In this document: positions 53,191-62,765 of the stretch, piece after piece
How the letters are laid out: every line of letters starts with the position of its first letter
Numbering within the stretch: position 1 is the stretch's first letter
Origin: Hanstruepera ponticola
Lineage (GTDB): Bacteria > Bacteroidota > Bacteroidia > Flavobacteriales > Flavobacteriaceae
Assembly: GCF_012931685.1 (NCBI RefSeq)
Contig: NZ_JABANC010000002.1
Location: forward strand, 541,727-605,726
Length of the DNA stretch: 64,000 bases
Direction: 5' to 3'
Translations under genes and position numbers: made by a program
The notes under the pieces: generated by a model
The model's database searches: none
What the model saw: the letters and a program-made list of their open reading frames with translations, nothing else
What the model was told of the DNA's origin: nothing

Positions 53191-54720
53191 ATGAAACCTC
53201 AAGACATAGAAAATATTGAACTCGAGTACCTAACTTTAAATGATTATCAGGAACTTAAAGGCGCCATGCAAGAAGCCTATAAGTCCATGCCTAATTTGTA
53301 TTGGAGAGAGCATCAAATAAAAACATTGATTGAAAAATTCCCTGAAGGTCAAGTCATCATTAAAGTAAATAATCAAATAGCTGGATGTGCATTATCTATT
53401 ATTGTTGACTATGATAGTATTGATGATATTCATACCTATGATGATATAACTGGTAATTACACCTTTAACACGCACGATGCTAAAAAAGGTGATGCTTTGT
53501 ATGGTATTGATGTCTTTATAAAACCTGAATTTAGAGGGTTACGACTTGGAAGGCGTTTATATGATTACCGAAAGGAGTTGTGTGAAAAATTAAACTTAAG
53601 AGGCATTGCTTTTGGTGGTAGAATTCCAAATTATCACAAGCATGCAGCTGAAATGACGCCAAAAGAATACATTGATAAAGTCAGACGAAAAGAAATTCAC
53701 GATCCCGTACTAAATTTTCAAATTTCAAATGATTTTCATCCTGTTAGAATTTTGAAGGGCTATTTAGAAGACGACAAAGCTTCTGGCGAATATGCTGTAC
53801 TATTGGAATGGGATAATATTTATTATGAAAAACCTACTAAAAAAGCGGCTACTAAAAAGAAAGTCGTGAGGTTAGGATTAATCCAATGGCAAATGCGATT
53901 GTATAAAGATATGGACGAACTTATGCAACAAGCCGAATATTTTATTGATGCTGTTGCTGCCTATCGTTCTGATTTTGCTTTGTTTCCAGAGTTTTTCAAT
54001 GCGCCATTAATGGCAGAAAACAACCATTTATCAGAATCGGAAGCCATTAGAAAATTGGCTGAATTTACCCCTATAATCGTTCAGAAATTTTCTGAATTTG
54101 CAATAACTTATAACATCAATATTATTACAGGCAGTATGCCAGAGATTAAAGATGATTTACTCTATAATGCAGGTTATTTATGCAGACGTGATGGTTCTAT
54201 AGACCGATATGAAAAACTTCACGTCACACCAGATGAAGCCAAAGTATGGGGTATGCAAGGAGGCTCAGAAATTAAAGCCTTTGACACCGATTGCGGCAAA
54301 ATAGGCATATTGATTTGTTATGATTCAGAATTCCCTGAATTAAGCAGGTTGTTGGCAGATGAAGGTATGGATATTCTATTTGTACCTTTTTTAACGGACA
54401 CTCAAAATGGCTATTCTAGAGTTAGACATTGTGCACAAGCAAGAGCCATAGAAAACGAGTGCTACGTTGCCATTGCTGGTAGTGTTGGTAACTTACCAAA
54501 AGTACATAATATGGATATTCAGTTTGCACAATCTATGGTATTTACACCTTGTGATTTTTCATTTCCAGCCAATGGCATAAAAGCAGAAGCCACAACAAAT
54601 ACCGAGATGATTTTAATTGCTGATGTTGACATTGATTTGCTGCGAGAACTCAACCAATTCGGCAGTGTTAGAAATTTGAAGGACAGGAGAAAAGATATTT
54701 TTGAACTACGCAAAAAATGA
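53191..54720 (+). CDS. GNAT acetyltransferase / carbon-nitrogen hydrolase fusion
   Basis: A 509-residue protein from ATG 53191. GNAT domain in residues 1-210 with FRGLRLGRRLYDYRKELCEKL as acetyl-CoA loop; nitrilase domain from about 220 with the triad: Glu in FALFPEFFNAPL, Lys in YEKLHVTPDE, Cys in ILICYDSEFPELSRLLA. An acylated amine may be both made and cleaved. Such fusions are common in Bacteroidota and of unknown substrate. Confidence 0.9.
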   Translation: MKPQDIENIELEYLTLNDYQELKGAMQEAYKSMPNLYWREHQIKTLIEKFPEGQVIIKVNNQIAGCALSIIVDYDSIDDIHTYDDITGNYTFNTHDAKKGDALYGIDVFIKPEFRGLRLGRRLYDYRKELCEKLNLRGIAFGGRIPNYHKHAAEMTPKEYIDKVRRKEIHDPVLNFQISNDFHPVRILKGYLEDDKASGEYAVLLEWDNIYYEKPTKKAATKKKVVRLGLIQWQMRLYKDMDELMQQAEYFIDAVAAYRSDFALFPEFFNAPLMAENNHLSESEAIRKLAEFTPIIVQKFSEFAITYNINIITGSMPEIKDDLLYNAGYLCRRDGSIDRYEKLHVTPDEAKVWGMQGGSEIKAFDTDCGKIGILICYDSEFPELSRLLADEGMDILFVPFLTDTQNGYSRVRHCAQARAIENECYVAIAGSVGNLPKVHNMDIQFAQSMVFTPCDFSFPANGIKAEATTNTEMILIADVDIDLLRELNQFGSVRNLKDRRKDIFELRKK

Positions 54721-54956
54721 CTTTCATAGACTGGTTAGGTTTTATTGGTGTTTTTTTAATATTGCTTGCCTACTTTTTAAACGTATCAGGCAAACTAAAA
54801 AGCACCGATTTGCCATTTATATTACTTAATTTAATTGGAGCTGGAATAGCTTGCCTTGCCTCTATTTTACTCCATTATATACCTTTTATTCTTTTGGAAG
54901 GAGCCTGGACATTAATATCCGTGATTACACTTTTTAAATATTTAAAAAACAACTAG
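54717..54956 (+). CDS. CBU_0592-like small membrane protein
   Basis: A 79-residue protein with three helices: IDWLGFIGVFLILLAYFLNVSG, LPFILLNLIGAGIACLASILL and FILLEGAWTLISVITLFKYL. Matches the CBU_0592 group, related to small lipid-facing proteins. 4-bp ATGA overlap with the fusion gene, so co-translated. Confidence 0.8.
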   Translation: MTFIDWLGFIGVFLILLAYFLNVSGKLKSTDLPFILLNLIGAGIACLASILLHYIPFILLEGAWTLISVITLFKYLKNN

Positions 54957-55049
54957 TTATATAATTAATAATTATCTATTCCATTTGTAAAACGTGTCAA
55001 AAAATAACTTAATATTGCAAAAATTTTATATCGCATTTTTGCGCATTTA

Positions 55050-56495
55050 ATGAATAAATATATTGTTGTTAATCAACCTGAAAAATGGCATTTTTCGATT
55101 GAGAACATTACCGTAATATCTTCGCAAGATTATCTTACAAATCCAAAGTACTCACTGTTAAAAAAAGCACGAATTTTTAATTTGTGTAAAGACTATTCCT
55201 ATCAATCAAAAGGTTATTATGTATCGCTTTTGGCTGAAGCTCGTGGACATATGCCAATTCCAACTGTAAAAAACATTGTGGATCTAAAAGCCTTAAAACT
55301 TGTTCGTATTGTATCTGATGAATTTGATGATGTTATTCAACAAAGTCTAAAAAACATTAAATCACAGGAATTCACGTTAAGCATTTATTTTGGCCAGAAT
55401 GTTGCTCAAAAATACAAGGAATTGAGCGCTCTATTTTACAAACATTTTCAGGTTCCGTTTTTAAGAGTAAAATTTAATCATACTACAAAATGGCATGTTC
55501 AAAACATTAGAGCCATTTCAGAATCCGAAATACCAGCAGAGCATTTTGAAAGTGTACATATTTTTGCGAATCAGTATTTTTCAAAAAAACGCTATGATAC
55601 CCCTAAACTTGTTACTTCAGATTTCGATTTAGCCATTTTGGTAAACCCTAATGATCCTGCTCCTCCCAGTAATCAAAAAGCCCTAAAAAAATTTATTGAT
55701 CTTGCTGAAAAGATGAATATTTATGCAGAAATCATTGAACCCAAAGACCTCTCGCGATTATCTTCTTTTGATGCTTTGTTTATACGTCAAAGTACTGAAG
55801 TGAATAACGAAGCTTATGCCTTTGCCCGAAAAGCACAGCAAGAAGGGATAGCTCTCGTTGATTATCCGGATGCTATTTTAAAATGTTGTAATAAAGTATA
55901 TATGGCAGAAGCGTTGAAAAATGCCAATATAGATACTCCAAAAACAGTTATTGTTCACAAGGACAACAGAAATCAAACTTTAGATATGGTTGGATTACCC
56001 TGTGTACTCAAAGCTCCAGATTCCACGTTTTCTTTTGGAGTAAAAAAAGCTAAAACTGAAGAGGACTTTCAGACCTTGGTATCAGAAATGCTCAAGGAAT
56101 CCGATTTAATTATTGCGCAAGAATTTTGCCCATCAGATTATGATTGGCGTATTGGTATTATTGACGACAATCCCTTCTATGCCTGTAAATATTATATGGC
56201 AAAAGGACATTGGCAAATTTACAATTGGAATGCCAAGAAAAAAGATGATCAAGATGGCAATGCGGAATGCTTACCAATTGAAAAAGTGCCAAAAAAAGTA
56301 CTAAATATGGCCTTAAAGTCTGCCAGACTCATGGGTAAAGGTCTTTATGGTATCGATATTAAGGTGGTAAACAACAAACCTATGGTCATTGAGATAAATG
56401 ATAATCCGAATATAGATTTTGGCGTAGAAGATTTACATTATGGTGATGCTGTTTATACTGAAATTCTCTTAGCATTTAAAACCCGATTAGATTAA
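55050..56495 (+). CDS. RimK family ATP-grasp ligase
   Basis: A 481-residue protein. N-terminal 190 residues include a conserved region (KARIFNLCKDYSYQSKGYYVSLLAEARGHMPIPTVKNIVDL) found in long RimK proteins. ATP-grasp core: IDTPKTVIVHK, LPCVLKAPDSTFSFGVKKA, IIAQEFCPSDYDWRIGIID and GIDIKVVNNKPMVIEINDNPNID. Adds amino acids to carboxylates (Glu to S6 in RimK itself). Start of a three-gene unit with a glutamate-cysteine-ligase-like protein. Confidence 0.9.
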   Translation: MNKYIVVNQPEKWHFSIENITVISSQDYLTNPKYSLLKKARIFNLCKDYSYQSKGYYVSLLAEARGHMPIPTVKNIVDLKALKLVRIVSDEFDDVIQQSLKNIKSQEFTLSIYFGQNVAQKYKELSALFYKHFQVPFLRVKFNHTTKWHVQNIRAISESEIPAEHFESVHIFANQYFSKKRYDTPKLVTSDFDLAILVNPNDPAPPSNQKALKKFIDLAEKMNIYAEIIEPKDLSRLSSFDALFIRQSTEVNNEAYAFARKAQQEGIALVDYPDAILKCCNKVYMAEALKNANIDTPKTVIVHKDNRNQTLDMVGLPCVLKAPDSTFSFGVKKAKTEEDFQTLVSEMLKESDLIIAQEFCPSDYDWRIGIIDDNPFYACKYYMAKGHWQIYNWNAKKKDDQDGNAECLPIEKVPKKVLNMALKSARLMGKGLYGIDIKVVNNKPMVIEINDNPNIDFGVEDLHYGDAVYTEILLAFKTRLD

Positions 56496-56496
56496 G

Positions 56497-57720
56497 ATGG
56501 GCAAGAAATATCATTTATTTGAAGTTTACGGTATTGAACTTGAGTATATGTTGGTTTATAATAACTTGAAACCAGCTCCAATTGTTGATAAACTACTTAC
56601 TAAAAAAAATGGCACATTAACTTCAGATATAGAAAATGGCGCGATTGCTTGGAGTAACGAATTGGTGGCACATGTTGTAGAGTTAAAAACCAATGGACCT
56701 ACACCAGATCTTAATAATTTATCTGATTTATTTCATCAAAATATTTTAGAAATAAATACGCTTTTAAAGCCCTTAAACTCACAATTATTACCAACTGCTG
56801 CGCATCCTTTGCTAAATCCGTTACAGGAGACAGAGCTGTGGAAGCATAGCTATAGTGAAGTTTACGAACTATACAACCGTATTTTTAATTGTAAGGGACA
56901 TGGTTGGAGTAATGTTCAAAGTACGCACATCAACTTACCTTTTTATGATGACAAGGAATTTGAAAAATTACATGCTGCTATTAGAATTATTTTACCATTA
57001 ATTCCGGGTTTATGTGCGAGTTCGCCTATTTTGGAAGGCAAAAAAACTGGCTTTAAAGACACGCGTTTAGAATACTATAAAACCAATCAGAAAGAAATTC
57101 CAGAATTAACGGGTTTGGTAATTCCAGAGCGCGTTTTTACGAAGGTAGATTATTATGCAACCATTTTTGAACCTATAAAAAGTGCTATTAGACCTCATGA
57201 TACCAAAAAAATACTGGATCATCACTTTTTAAATTCTCGTGGCGCCATTGCACGTTTTGATAGAAACGCTGTTGAAATACGTCTAGTAGATATTCAGGAA
57301 TGCCCAAAGGCCGATATTGCGATTTGTGTTTTAATCATAGAAGTCATCAAACTACTTGTAGATAAACAATTAGGTTCTTTACAGCAACAAAAAAAATGGC
57401 TCAAGCAAGAACTATTTGACATTTTAAACCCGATAATTAAGGATGCCGAAAGTTTTGTTATAGACAATATTGATTACTTGCGTTTATTCAAATTAGAAAA
57501 CCCTGTCTCGGTACAAAGCCTTTGGAAACATTTGTATGCTCTGGCTAAACAAAACATTCACAAATCGCATCATGACACCTTGGAATTCATTTTAAATGAA
57601 GGGACATTGGCGACTCGCATTTTAAATGCAATGGAAAATAACCATACTGAACAGTATATAAAACACACCTATACAAAACTTGCTGAATGCCTTCAGGAAA
57701 ATAAGCTTTTCAAACCGTGA
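56497..57720 (+). CDS. Glutamate-cysteine ligase family protein (GCS2-like)
   Basis: A 407-residue protein. VYGIELEYMLVYNN, a GEN-like GAIAWSNELVAHVVELKTNGPTPDLN, GHGWSNVQSTHINLPFYDDKEF and a late DRNAVEIRLVDIQECPKADIAIC match the carboxylate-amine ligase GCS2 fold. No standalone thiol pathway gene is near, so the product may be a peptide rather than glutathione. One base after the RimK gene; overlaps the next gene by 4 bp (GTGA). Confidence 0.8.
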   Translation: MGKKYHLFEVYGIELEYMLVYNNLKPAPIVDKLLTKKNGTLTSDIENGAIAWSNELVAHVVELKTNGPTPDLNNLSDLFHQNILEINTLLKPLNSQLLPTAAHPLLNPLQETELWKHSYSEVYELYNRIFNCKGHGWSNVQSTHINLPFYDDKEFEKLHAAIRIILPLIPGLCASSPILEGKKTGFKDTRLEYYKTNQKEIPELTGLVIPERVFTKVDYYATIFEPIKSAIRPHDTKKILDHHFLNSRGAIARFDRNAVEIRLVDIQECPKADIAICVLIIEVIKLLVDKQLGSLQQQKKWLKQELFDILNPIIKDAESFVIDNIDYLRLFKLENPVSVQSLWKHLYALAKQNIHKSHHDTLEFILNEGTLATRILNAMENNHTEQYIKHTYTKLAECLQENKLFKP

Positions 57721-58412
57721 AACTCATTTTAACTTGTGAACATGGTGGAAACTCGATTCCAATCGAATTTTTTGAATATTTTAAAAAACATCAATCGGTA
57801 TTAAACTCACACAGAGGTCTGGATATTGGAAGTTTAGATTTATTTCACTCTTTAAAACCATTATCCGATTTTTCGCTCTATAGTGAGATAAGTAGATTAC
57901 TCATTGAACTAAATAGGTCGCTACATCATAACGCGTTATTTTCTGAATTTTCAAAAAATCTTTCAAAAGCAGACAAAGAAAAGCTCATTAACAGTTATTA
58001 TTTAGACTACAGAAACAACGTTGAGAATCAAATTAGAAACTATATTAACATTAATGAACATGTTCTACATATTTCAGTACACTCTTTTACGCCTATTTTA
58101 AATAATAACTTAAGAAATTGTGATATTGGCTTATTATATGATTCAAGACTTTCGTCAGAAAAACAATGGAGCAAGAAATTAAAACTAAGTATCTTAAAAA
58201 GCAATCCTAATTATAACATTAGATTTAATTATCCATATTTAGGAAAAGCAGATGGTTTCACCACGTATTTAAGAAAACAATTCCCTTGCAACTACTTGGG
58301 AATTGAGCTTGAGGTCAACCAGAAATTCGCTAAAGCAAACATGATGTCCTCGCAATTAAAAAGTGATCTGTTATCTGCCATACATTTAACAATAAACAAA
58401 GAACACCCCTAA
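57717..58412 (+). CDS. N-formylglutamate amidohydrolase-like protein
   Basis: A 231-residue protein with a GTG start within the stop of the previous gene. TCEHGGNSIP near residue 5 and LHISVHSFTPILN (metal-binding His) are typical of this family, as is LGIELEVNQKF at the end. Deformylates or deacylates N-acyl glutamates in the named members. In this operon it may cleave or protect a product of the two ligases. Confidence 0.82.
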   Translation: MKLILTCEHGGNSIPIEFFEYFKKHQSVLNSHRGLDIGSLDLFHSLKPLSDFSLYSEISRLLIELNRSLHHNALFSEFSKNLSKADKEKLINSYYLDYRNNVENQIRNYININEHVLHISVHSFTPILNNNLRNCDIGLLYDSRLSSEKQWSKKLKLSILKSNPNYNIRFNYPYLGKADGFTTYLRKQFPCNYLGIELEVNQKFAKANMMSSQLKSDLLSAIHLTINKEHP

Positions 58413-58432
58413 AAAATGAGGTGCTCTTTTCT
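58398..58432 (+). terminator. Terminator of the RimK operon
   Basis: AAGAACACC pairs with GGTGCTCTT (one G-U) and is followed by TTCTT; it begins inside the last codons of the amidohydrolase gene. Confidence 0.65.
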
Positions 58433-58464
58433 TAACTAAAAAATGGTTGGTTGATTAGAAAGTG

Positions 58465-59118
58465 TTATTCTACCGATATACCCGAGTTTTGGCTTAAACG
58501 CATAGTTTTATATTCTGTAGCTTCTGTACAACCAATAAATTCGAAGTTTTCGTCATACATGGCTTGAGCATTACTTACTTTACAATGTCCGTTAGCAGAT
58601 TCATTTGAAGCGTTTTCACCTGTAGGCATGTACAAGGTAAATACTAACCCTGGAATTGGCTCAAATACTACTACTTCATATTCACTTATGAAATTATAAT
58701 TGAAAGTTCCTAATGGACCCTCTACACAATCACTCGAATAAGTAGTTGAAAACGTTGCCAAGTCAATTACTGCCGCAGAGGGATTATTCGTATGGATTGA
58801 AAAGCGTGCTCTACCATTGGGCATAGCTTCGATACTTCCTGTACCACCAATAATATATAAGCTTTCTCCTGTATTGGCCGCATAGGACAAATTAAAACCA
58901 TCGTCTAATAACATAATTCCATTCCCAGTGTTTCTTTCTAAATCTCCAGATGCAATAAACTCTCTAAATTCCGAGCTTGATTGCAAGATTTTAATATTTT
59001 CTGATAAGTTTCTAGTATTTTCTAACGTAATGTTTTGCTCAATGGGCTCAGATAATTCTTCAGTATTACAACTAAATGTAAATAAAGCCATGGCGATAAT
59101 TAAAATTGAATTTTTCAT
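58465..59118 (-). CDS. Hypothetical lipoprotein
   Basis: A 217-residue protein with lipobox ALFTFSC (Cys 17) and EELSEPIEQ after it. The body has GMLLDDGFNLSYAANTGESLYIIGGTG-like strands and no cysteine-free domain I can name; two later cysteines near residues 140 and 178 could bond. Single gene, divergent from the Hpt gene. Confidence 0.7.
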   Translation of the reverse strand: MKNSILIIAMALFTFSCNTEELSEPIEQNITLENTRNLSENIKILQSSSEFREFIASGDLERNTGNGIMLLDDGFNLSYAANTGESLYIIGGTGSIEAMPNGRARFSIHTNNPSAAVIDLATFSTTYSSDCVEGPLGTFNYNFISEYEVVVFEPIPGLVFTLYMPTGENASNESANGHCKVSNAQAMYDENFEFIGCTEATEYKTMRLSQNSGISVE

Positions 59119-59360
59119 GATTGGTTGATTTTAGATTAATAGTTATTTGTTGATTTAGCATTTTAGATTCTCAAATCTGAAACCAATATTAAACCATCTA
59201 AAATGATAAAACCAGAGTTTTTTATCGAGCGACACAAACTTTGTACGTATGGTTTATCAAACGGCAAAAACCGTTAGCTAAACCGCTTGATTACTTGTTT
59301 TTCAACGTATTAATAATTGCTGTATCTTTAAACTACATTCTACTTAAGAAATTAATAGCC

Positions 59361-59726
59361 ATGAATAAAGAACGAAATACAACTTTTATCAATCTCGATA
59401 ATGTTATTTCCATATCTAGAGGAAATACAAATCGCATGATAAAATATTTGAACCAATTCCAAGAACTTATTCCAGAACGCTTACAGCAACTTAAAAAAGC
59501 ACTAGACAATAATGACCGTAAACAAATTCGTCAAGTGCTTCATAAAATGAGTCCTCAACTACAATTTTTTGGTATTCAAGATATTATTAAACCCATACAA
59601 AGACTTGAATTTGAGTATGATACCATGTCTTTTTTAGAATTAGAAGCCCTTGGTAATGATATAATTTATAAATTAGAAGGAGCAACCAAAGAGGTTTCAC
59701 AAATTATTGAATCGCATTTTGAATAA
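59361..59726 (+). CDS. Hpt (histidine phosphotransfer) domain protein
   Basis: A 121-residue protein. Start at 59361 (MNKERNTTFINLDN) rather than the longer frame. Helices with RQVLHKMSPQLQFFGIQDI give the Hpt histidine (LHKMSPQ). Passes phosphate between receiver domains. A TATCTTTA box at 59323 suits a promoter. Its last 20 bp overlap the response regulator start. Confidence 0.82.
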   Translation: MNKERNTTFINLDNVISISRGNTNRMIKYLNQFQELIPERLQQLKKALDNNDRKQIRQVLHKMSPQLQFFGIQDIIKPIQRLEFEYDTMSFLELEALGNDIIYKLEGATKEVSQIIESHFE

Positions 59727-60498
59727 CTTTCAGCCAACTTCCAAAACCATTAAATGTGTCATAATTGATGATGACCCTTTTATTCAAGAGTTATTAAAGG
59801 ATAAACTCAACCAATATTTTCCAGATATTAACATTGTAGGTTTAGGAAATGATGGCAAGGAAGGTTTAGAAAATATTATCTTATTAAAACCAGATCTTGT
59901 TTTTTTAGATGTTGAAATGACTGATATGACTGGATTTGAAATGCTATCCAGACTTGATACCATTAACTTTAAAACCATTTTTATTACCTCATATAAACAT
60001 TATGCTATAAAAGCTATTCGCTTTAATGCATTAGATTACCTTTTAAAACCTTTCGATTTAGAAGAATTAAAAAATGCCATAAAACGCTTTAAATCTAATT
60101 ACCACAAAGTAGGGAAAAGTGAACAAGTTGGTTTAGCACTAAACAATTTAAATACTAAAAACATTTCTGATCAAATTCTACCCTTAAAAACACAACAAGG
60201 CGATTTACATTTAGCTTTAAAAGACATCATTATTATTGAAGGCGACCGAAATTATAGTATTATACACCTGATTAGCAATAGAAAAGAACTTGTATCGAAA
60301 ACCTTAAGTGATTTAGAAGATTTATTATCCAATAAAGGCTTTTTTAGATGTCATAAATCGTACATAATTAATAAAACACATATTGTTGACCAACCCAATA
60401 GTATTTCAATTAACATATCAAACGGAATGAATATTCCTATTTCTAGGCGTAAAAAAGAGTCCTTTGTTAATTGGTTCAAAACAGCTAAAGTGTTATAA
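59707..60498 (+). CDS. LytTR-type response regulator (non-ATG start)
   Basis: A 263-residue protein with receiver domain at residues 14-130 (CVIIDDDPFIQELL, phosphoacceptor Asp in VFLDVEMTDMTG, then FITSY and LKPF) and a LytTR DNA-binding domain from 155 (ILPLKTQQGDLHLALKDIIIIEGDRNYSIIHL...FFRCHKSYIINKTHI). No ATG exists before the receiver; TTG at 59707 or 59719 must serve. Binds DNA to regulate target genes. Confidence 0.88.
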   Translation: MNRILNNFQPTSKTIKCVIIDDDPFIQELLKDKLNQYFPDINIVGLGNDGKEGLENIILLKPDLVFLDVEMTDMTGFEMLSRLDTINFKTIFITSYKHYAIKAIRFNALDYLLKPFDLEELKNAIKRFKSNYHKVGKSEQVGLALNNLNTKNISDQILPLKTQQGDLHLALKDIIIIEGDRNYSIIHLISNRKELVSKTLSDLEDLLSNKGFFRCHKSYIINKTHIVDQPNSISINISNGMNIPISRRKKESFVNWFKTAKVL

Positions 60499-60499
60499 G

Positions 60500-62716
60500 A
60501 TGAAAAGCACTTTAATAACATCATTCCTAATTTTCTATTTTAGTTTAATTAATGCTCAAGAAAAAACATATCAACAGCAGCTTGATAGTATTGTTACTGA
60601 ATTAAAAAATGCTCAAGAAAAAAACAACTTGGGTTCAGAAATTTCAAACAGACATAATCTTTTTTTACTCCATCTAAAAAATATTGATTACAATAAAGCC
60701 TTTCTGAATGGAAAAAAGCTCGAAGAAATTCTAGAAAAAAACGCTACCCATGATTCTGCAGTAAAAATAGCTCCATACTTCTATAAAAAAATGGGATGGC
60801 TATTAGCAGCACAAGTCCAATATGAACGCAGTATTGAATATCATCAAATGGCCATTGAAAAAGCTAAAGCTCAAAATTTGAATGCGGTAGTTTTTGACTC
60901 AAAAGGGTCTATTGCTTTTTATAGCCATATCCTTGGAAAAGAACAAGAAGCGCATGACCTCGTTAACTTGCTCATGAAAGAAGCTGAATCTAAACGCGAT
61001 AGCAATTTAATCTCACAAGCGCATTATTTATATTATTTGCTTTTTAAAGAAGAGGATAACTACCAAAAGGCTCTTTATCATATTAAAAAAAGTGAACCTG
61101 GTCCATCAGATGGAGAAATCGCGTTTAGAAAAATAAATATTGGTACAGCCTATTTTAATTTAAAAGCATTTGATAGTGCCATATATTATACTAATATAGG
61201 TCTTAAAATAGCTGAAAGAAATAATGAATTTCAAATTCAATCAAATGCACATGTTCTACTCAAACAAATTTATGTAGAGGTAGGTGATCATGAGAAGGCC
61301 ATGGAACATACTTTAAAGTTTGAAGCTATTTCTGAAAAATCTGGGTCTTATAAATCTGGTATGGAATTGGTTGGCATCACTAATAAAATTTTAGAGGAAA
61401 AAATCAATTTACAAGATCAATTAACTTCACAAAAAATAGCCAATCAAAGGCTTATCATTTACATAAATATTTTTGCTTTTTTAGTTTTGTTACCCATAGT
61501 TTTCACATTAATAAACCGAATCAAATTGGTCAGAAAACAAAAGCTGATAATTGAAAATGAAAAACAACGTGCAGAGCAGTCTGAAAAATACAAAGAGCAA
61601 TTTTTAGCCAATATGAGTCACGAGATTAGAACACCTATGCATGCCATTTCAGGAATGACAAATAGTCTTTTAAGAAATAAGCATCTCAACGAACAAGTCA
61701 CATATTTAGAGGCTATGAGAACAAGTTCAGACAATCTTCTGGTATTATTAGATGACGTTTTAGATTTATCAAAAATCGAATCTGGAAAACTAGAAATTCA
61801 ACATGTTTTAATGAATCCAAAAGCCATTATAGAAAGTGTGATTAAAACTTTACAATACCGAGCCCAAGAAAAAGCACTTAAAATAAACTATGAAATAGCT
61901 CCTGATGTACCTGATCAAATTATAGGAGATTCATTACGACTAAATCAAATCTTGATTAATCTAGTAGGAAACTCGATTAAATTTACCGATGAAGGTTCAA
62001 TTCAAATAAGCTGTTCACTTCAAACACCGCAAACCATCCTTTTCTGCGTTACAGATACTGGAATAGGAATATCTAAAAATAAACTAAAAACTATTTTCAA
62101 TTCATTTGAACAAGGCGAAAAGTCAAAATCACAAATATTTAAAGGTACTGGTTTAGGATTGAGTATATCGAAAAAATTGGTCGAATTACAAGATGGCGAA
62201 ATATGGGTAGAGAGTGAAGAAGGTAATGGTAGTCAGTTTTGTTTTACCCTACCACTACTAGATAAACCCACCGAAAATATAACCAAAGCTATTTTAACGG
62301 AACCCGAACTTTTAGAAATTGGGTCTAAATTACAGGGTATACAGATTTTATTGGCTGAAGATGATGAGTTTAATACTATGGTGATTGAAGATGATTTGAA
62401 TTATTTCATTAAGAAATTTACCTTGACAAAAGCAAAAAATGGTAAAGAAGCATTGGAATACTCCAAATCAAATACATATGACATTATATTAATGGATTTG
62501 CACATGCCTGTTTTAAACGGTATTGAAGCTACTATTGAAATCCGTAAATTGGAACTAAATAAAAATTCAATTCAATCAACACCCATTTTAGCCATGACAG
62601 CCAATATTGTAAAGTCAGAACTTGATAAATGTATTAAGTCTGGTATGAATGCTGTTATACCAAAACCCTATAAACCCGAACAATTACTCGTAAAATTATC
62701 TGAATTTTTTCCATAA
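60500..62716 (+). CDS. Hybrid sensor histidine kinase with TPR sensor and receiver
   Basis: A 738-residue protein from ATG 60500. Signal peptide, periplasmic TPRs (to about residue 320), one membrane helix (LIIYINIFAFLVLLPIVFTLI), HisKA with FLANMSHEIRTPMHAISG (phosphorylated His), HATPase (N-box NLVGNSIKFTDEG, GTGLGLSI) and a C-terminal receiver (LLAEDDEFNT, DIILMDLHMPVLNG, MTANI). With the upstream Hpt and LytTR genes it forms a phosphorelay: kinase receiver, Hpt, regulator. Confidence 0.93.
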   Translation: MKSTLITSFLIFYFSLINAQEKTYQQQLDSIVTELKNAQEKNNLGSEISNRHNLFLLHLKNIDYNKAFLNGKKLEEILEKNATHDSAVKIAPYFYKKMGWLLAAQVQYERSIEYHQMAIEKAKAQNLNAVVFDSKGSIAFYSHILGKEQEAHDLVNLLMKEAESKRDSNLISQAHYLYYLLFKEEDNYQKALYHIKKSEPGPSDGEIAFRKINIGTAYFNLKAFDSAIYYTNIGLKIAERNNEFQIQSNAHVLLKQIYVEVGDHEKAMEHTLKFEAISEKSGSYKSGMELVGITNKILEEKINLQDQLTSQKIANQRLIIYINIFAFLVLLPIVFTLINRIKLVRKQKLIIENEKQRAEQSEKYKEQFLANMSHEIRTPMHAISGMTNSLLRNKHLNEQVTYLEAMRTSSDNLLVLLDDVLDLSKIESGKLEIQHVLMNPKAIIESVIKTLQYRAQEKALKINYEIAPDVPDQIIGDSLRLNQILINLVGNSIKFTDEGSIQISCSLQTPQTILFCVTDTGIGISKNKLKTIFNSFEQGEKSKSQIFKGTGLGLSISKKLVELQDGEIWVESEEGNGSQFCFTLPLLDKPTENITKAILTEPELLEIGSKLQGIQILLAEDDEFNTMVIEDDLNYFIKKFTLTKAKNGKEALEYSKSNTYDIILMDLHMPVLNGIEATIEIRKLELNKNSIQSTPILAMTANIVKSELDKCIKSGMNAVIPKPYKPEQLLVKLSEFFP

Positions 62717-62719
62717 AAA

Positions 62720-62739
62720 AAGCCCCAATTAAGGGGCTT
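62720..62739 (-). terminator. Terminator of the type IX-secreted repeat protein gene
   Basis: AAGCCCC and GGGGCTT pair across AATTAA. On the minus strand it is followed by seven T residues, so it chiefly ends the minus-strand transcript. Confidence 0.8.
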
Positions 62740-62765
62740 AAGAAAGTCATAATTTTTCTTTTTCA

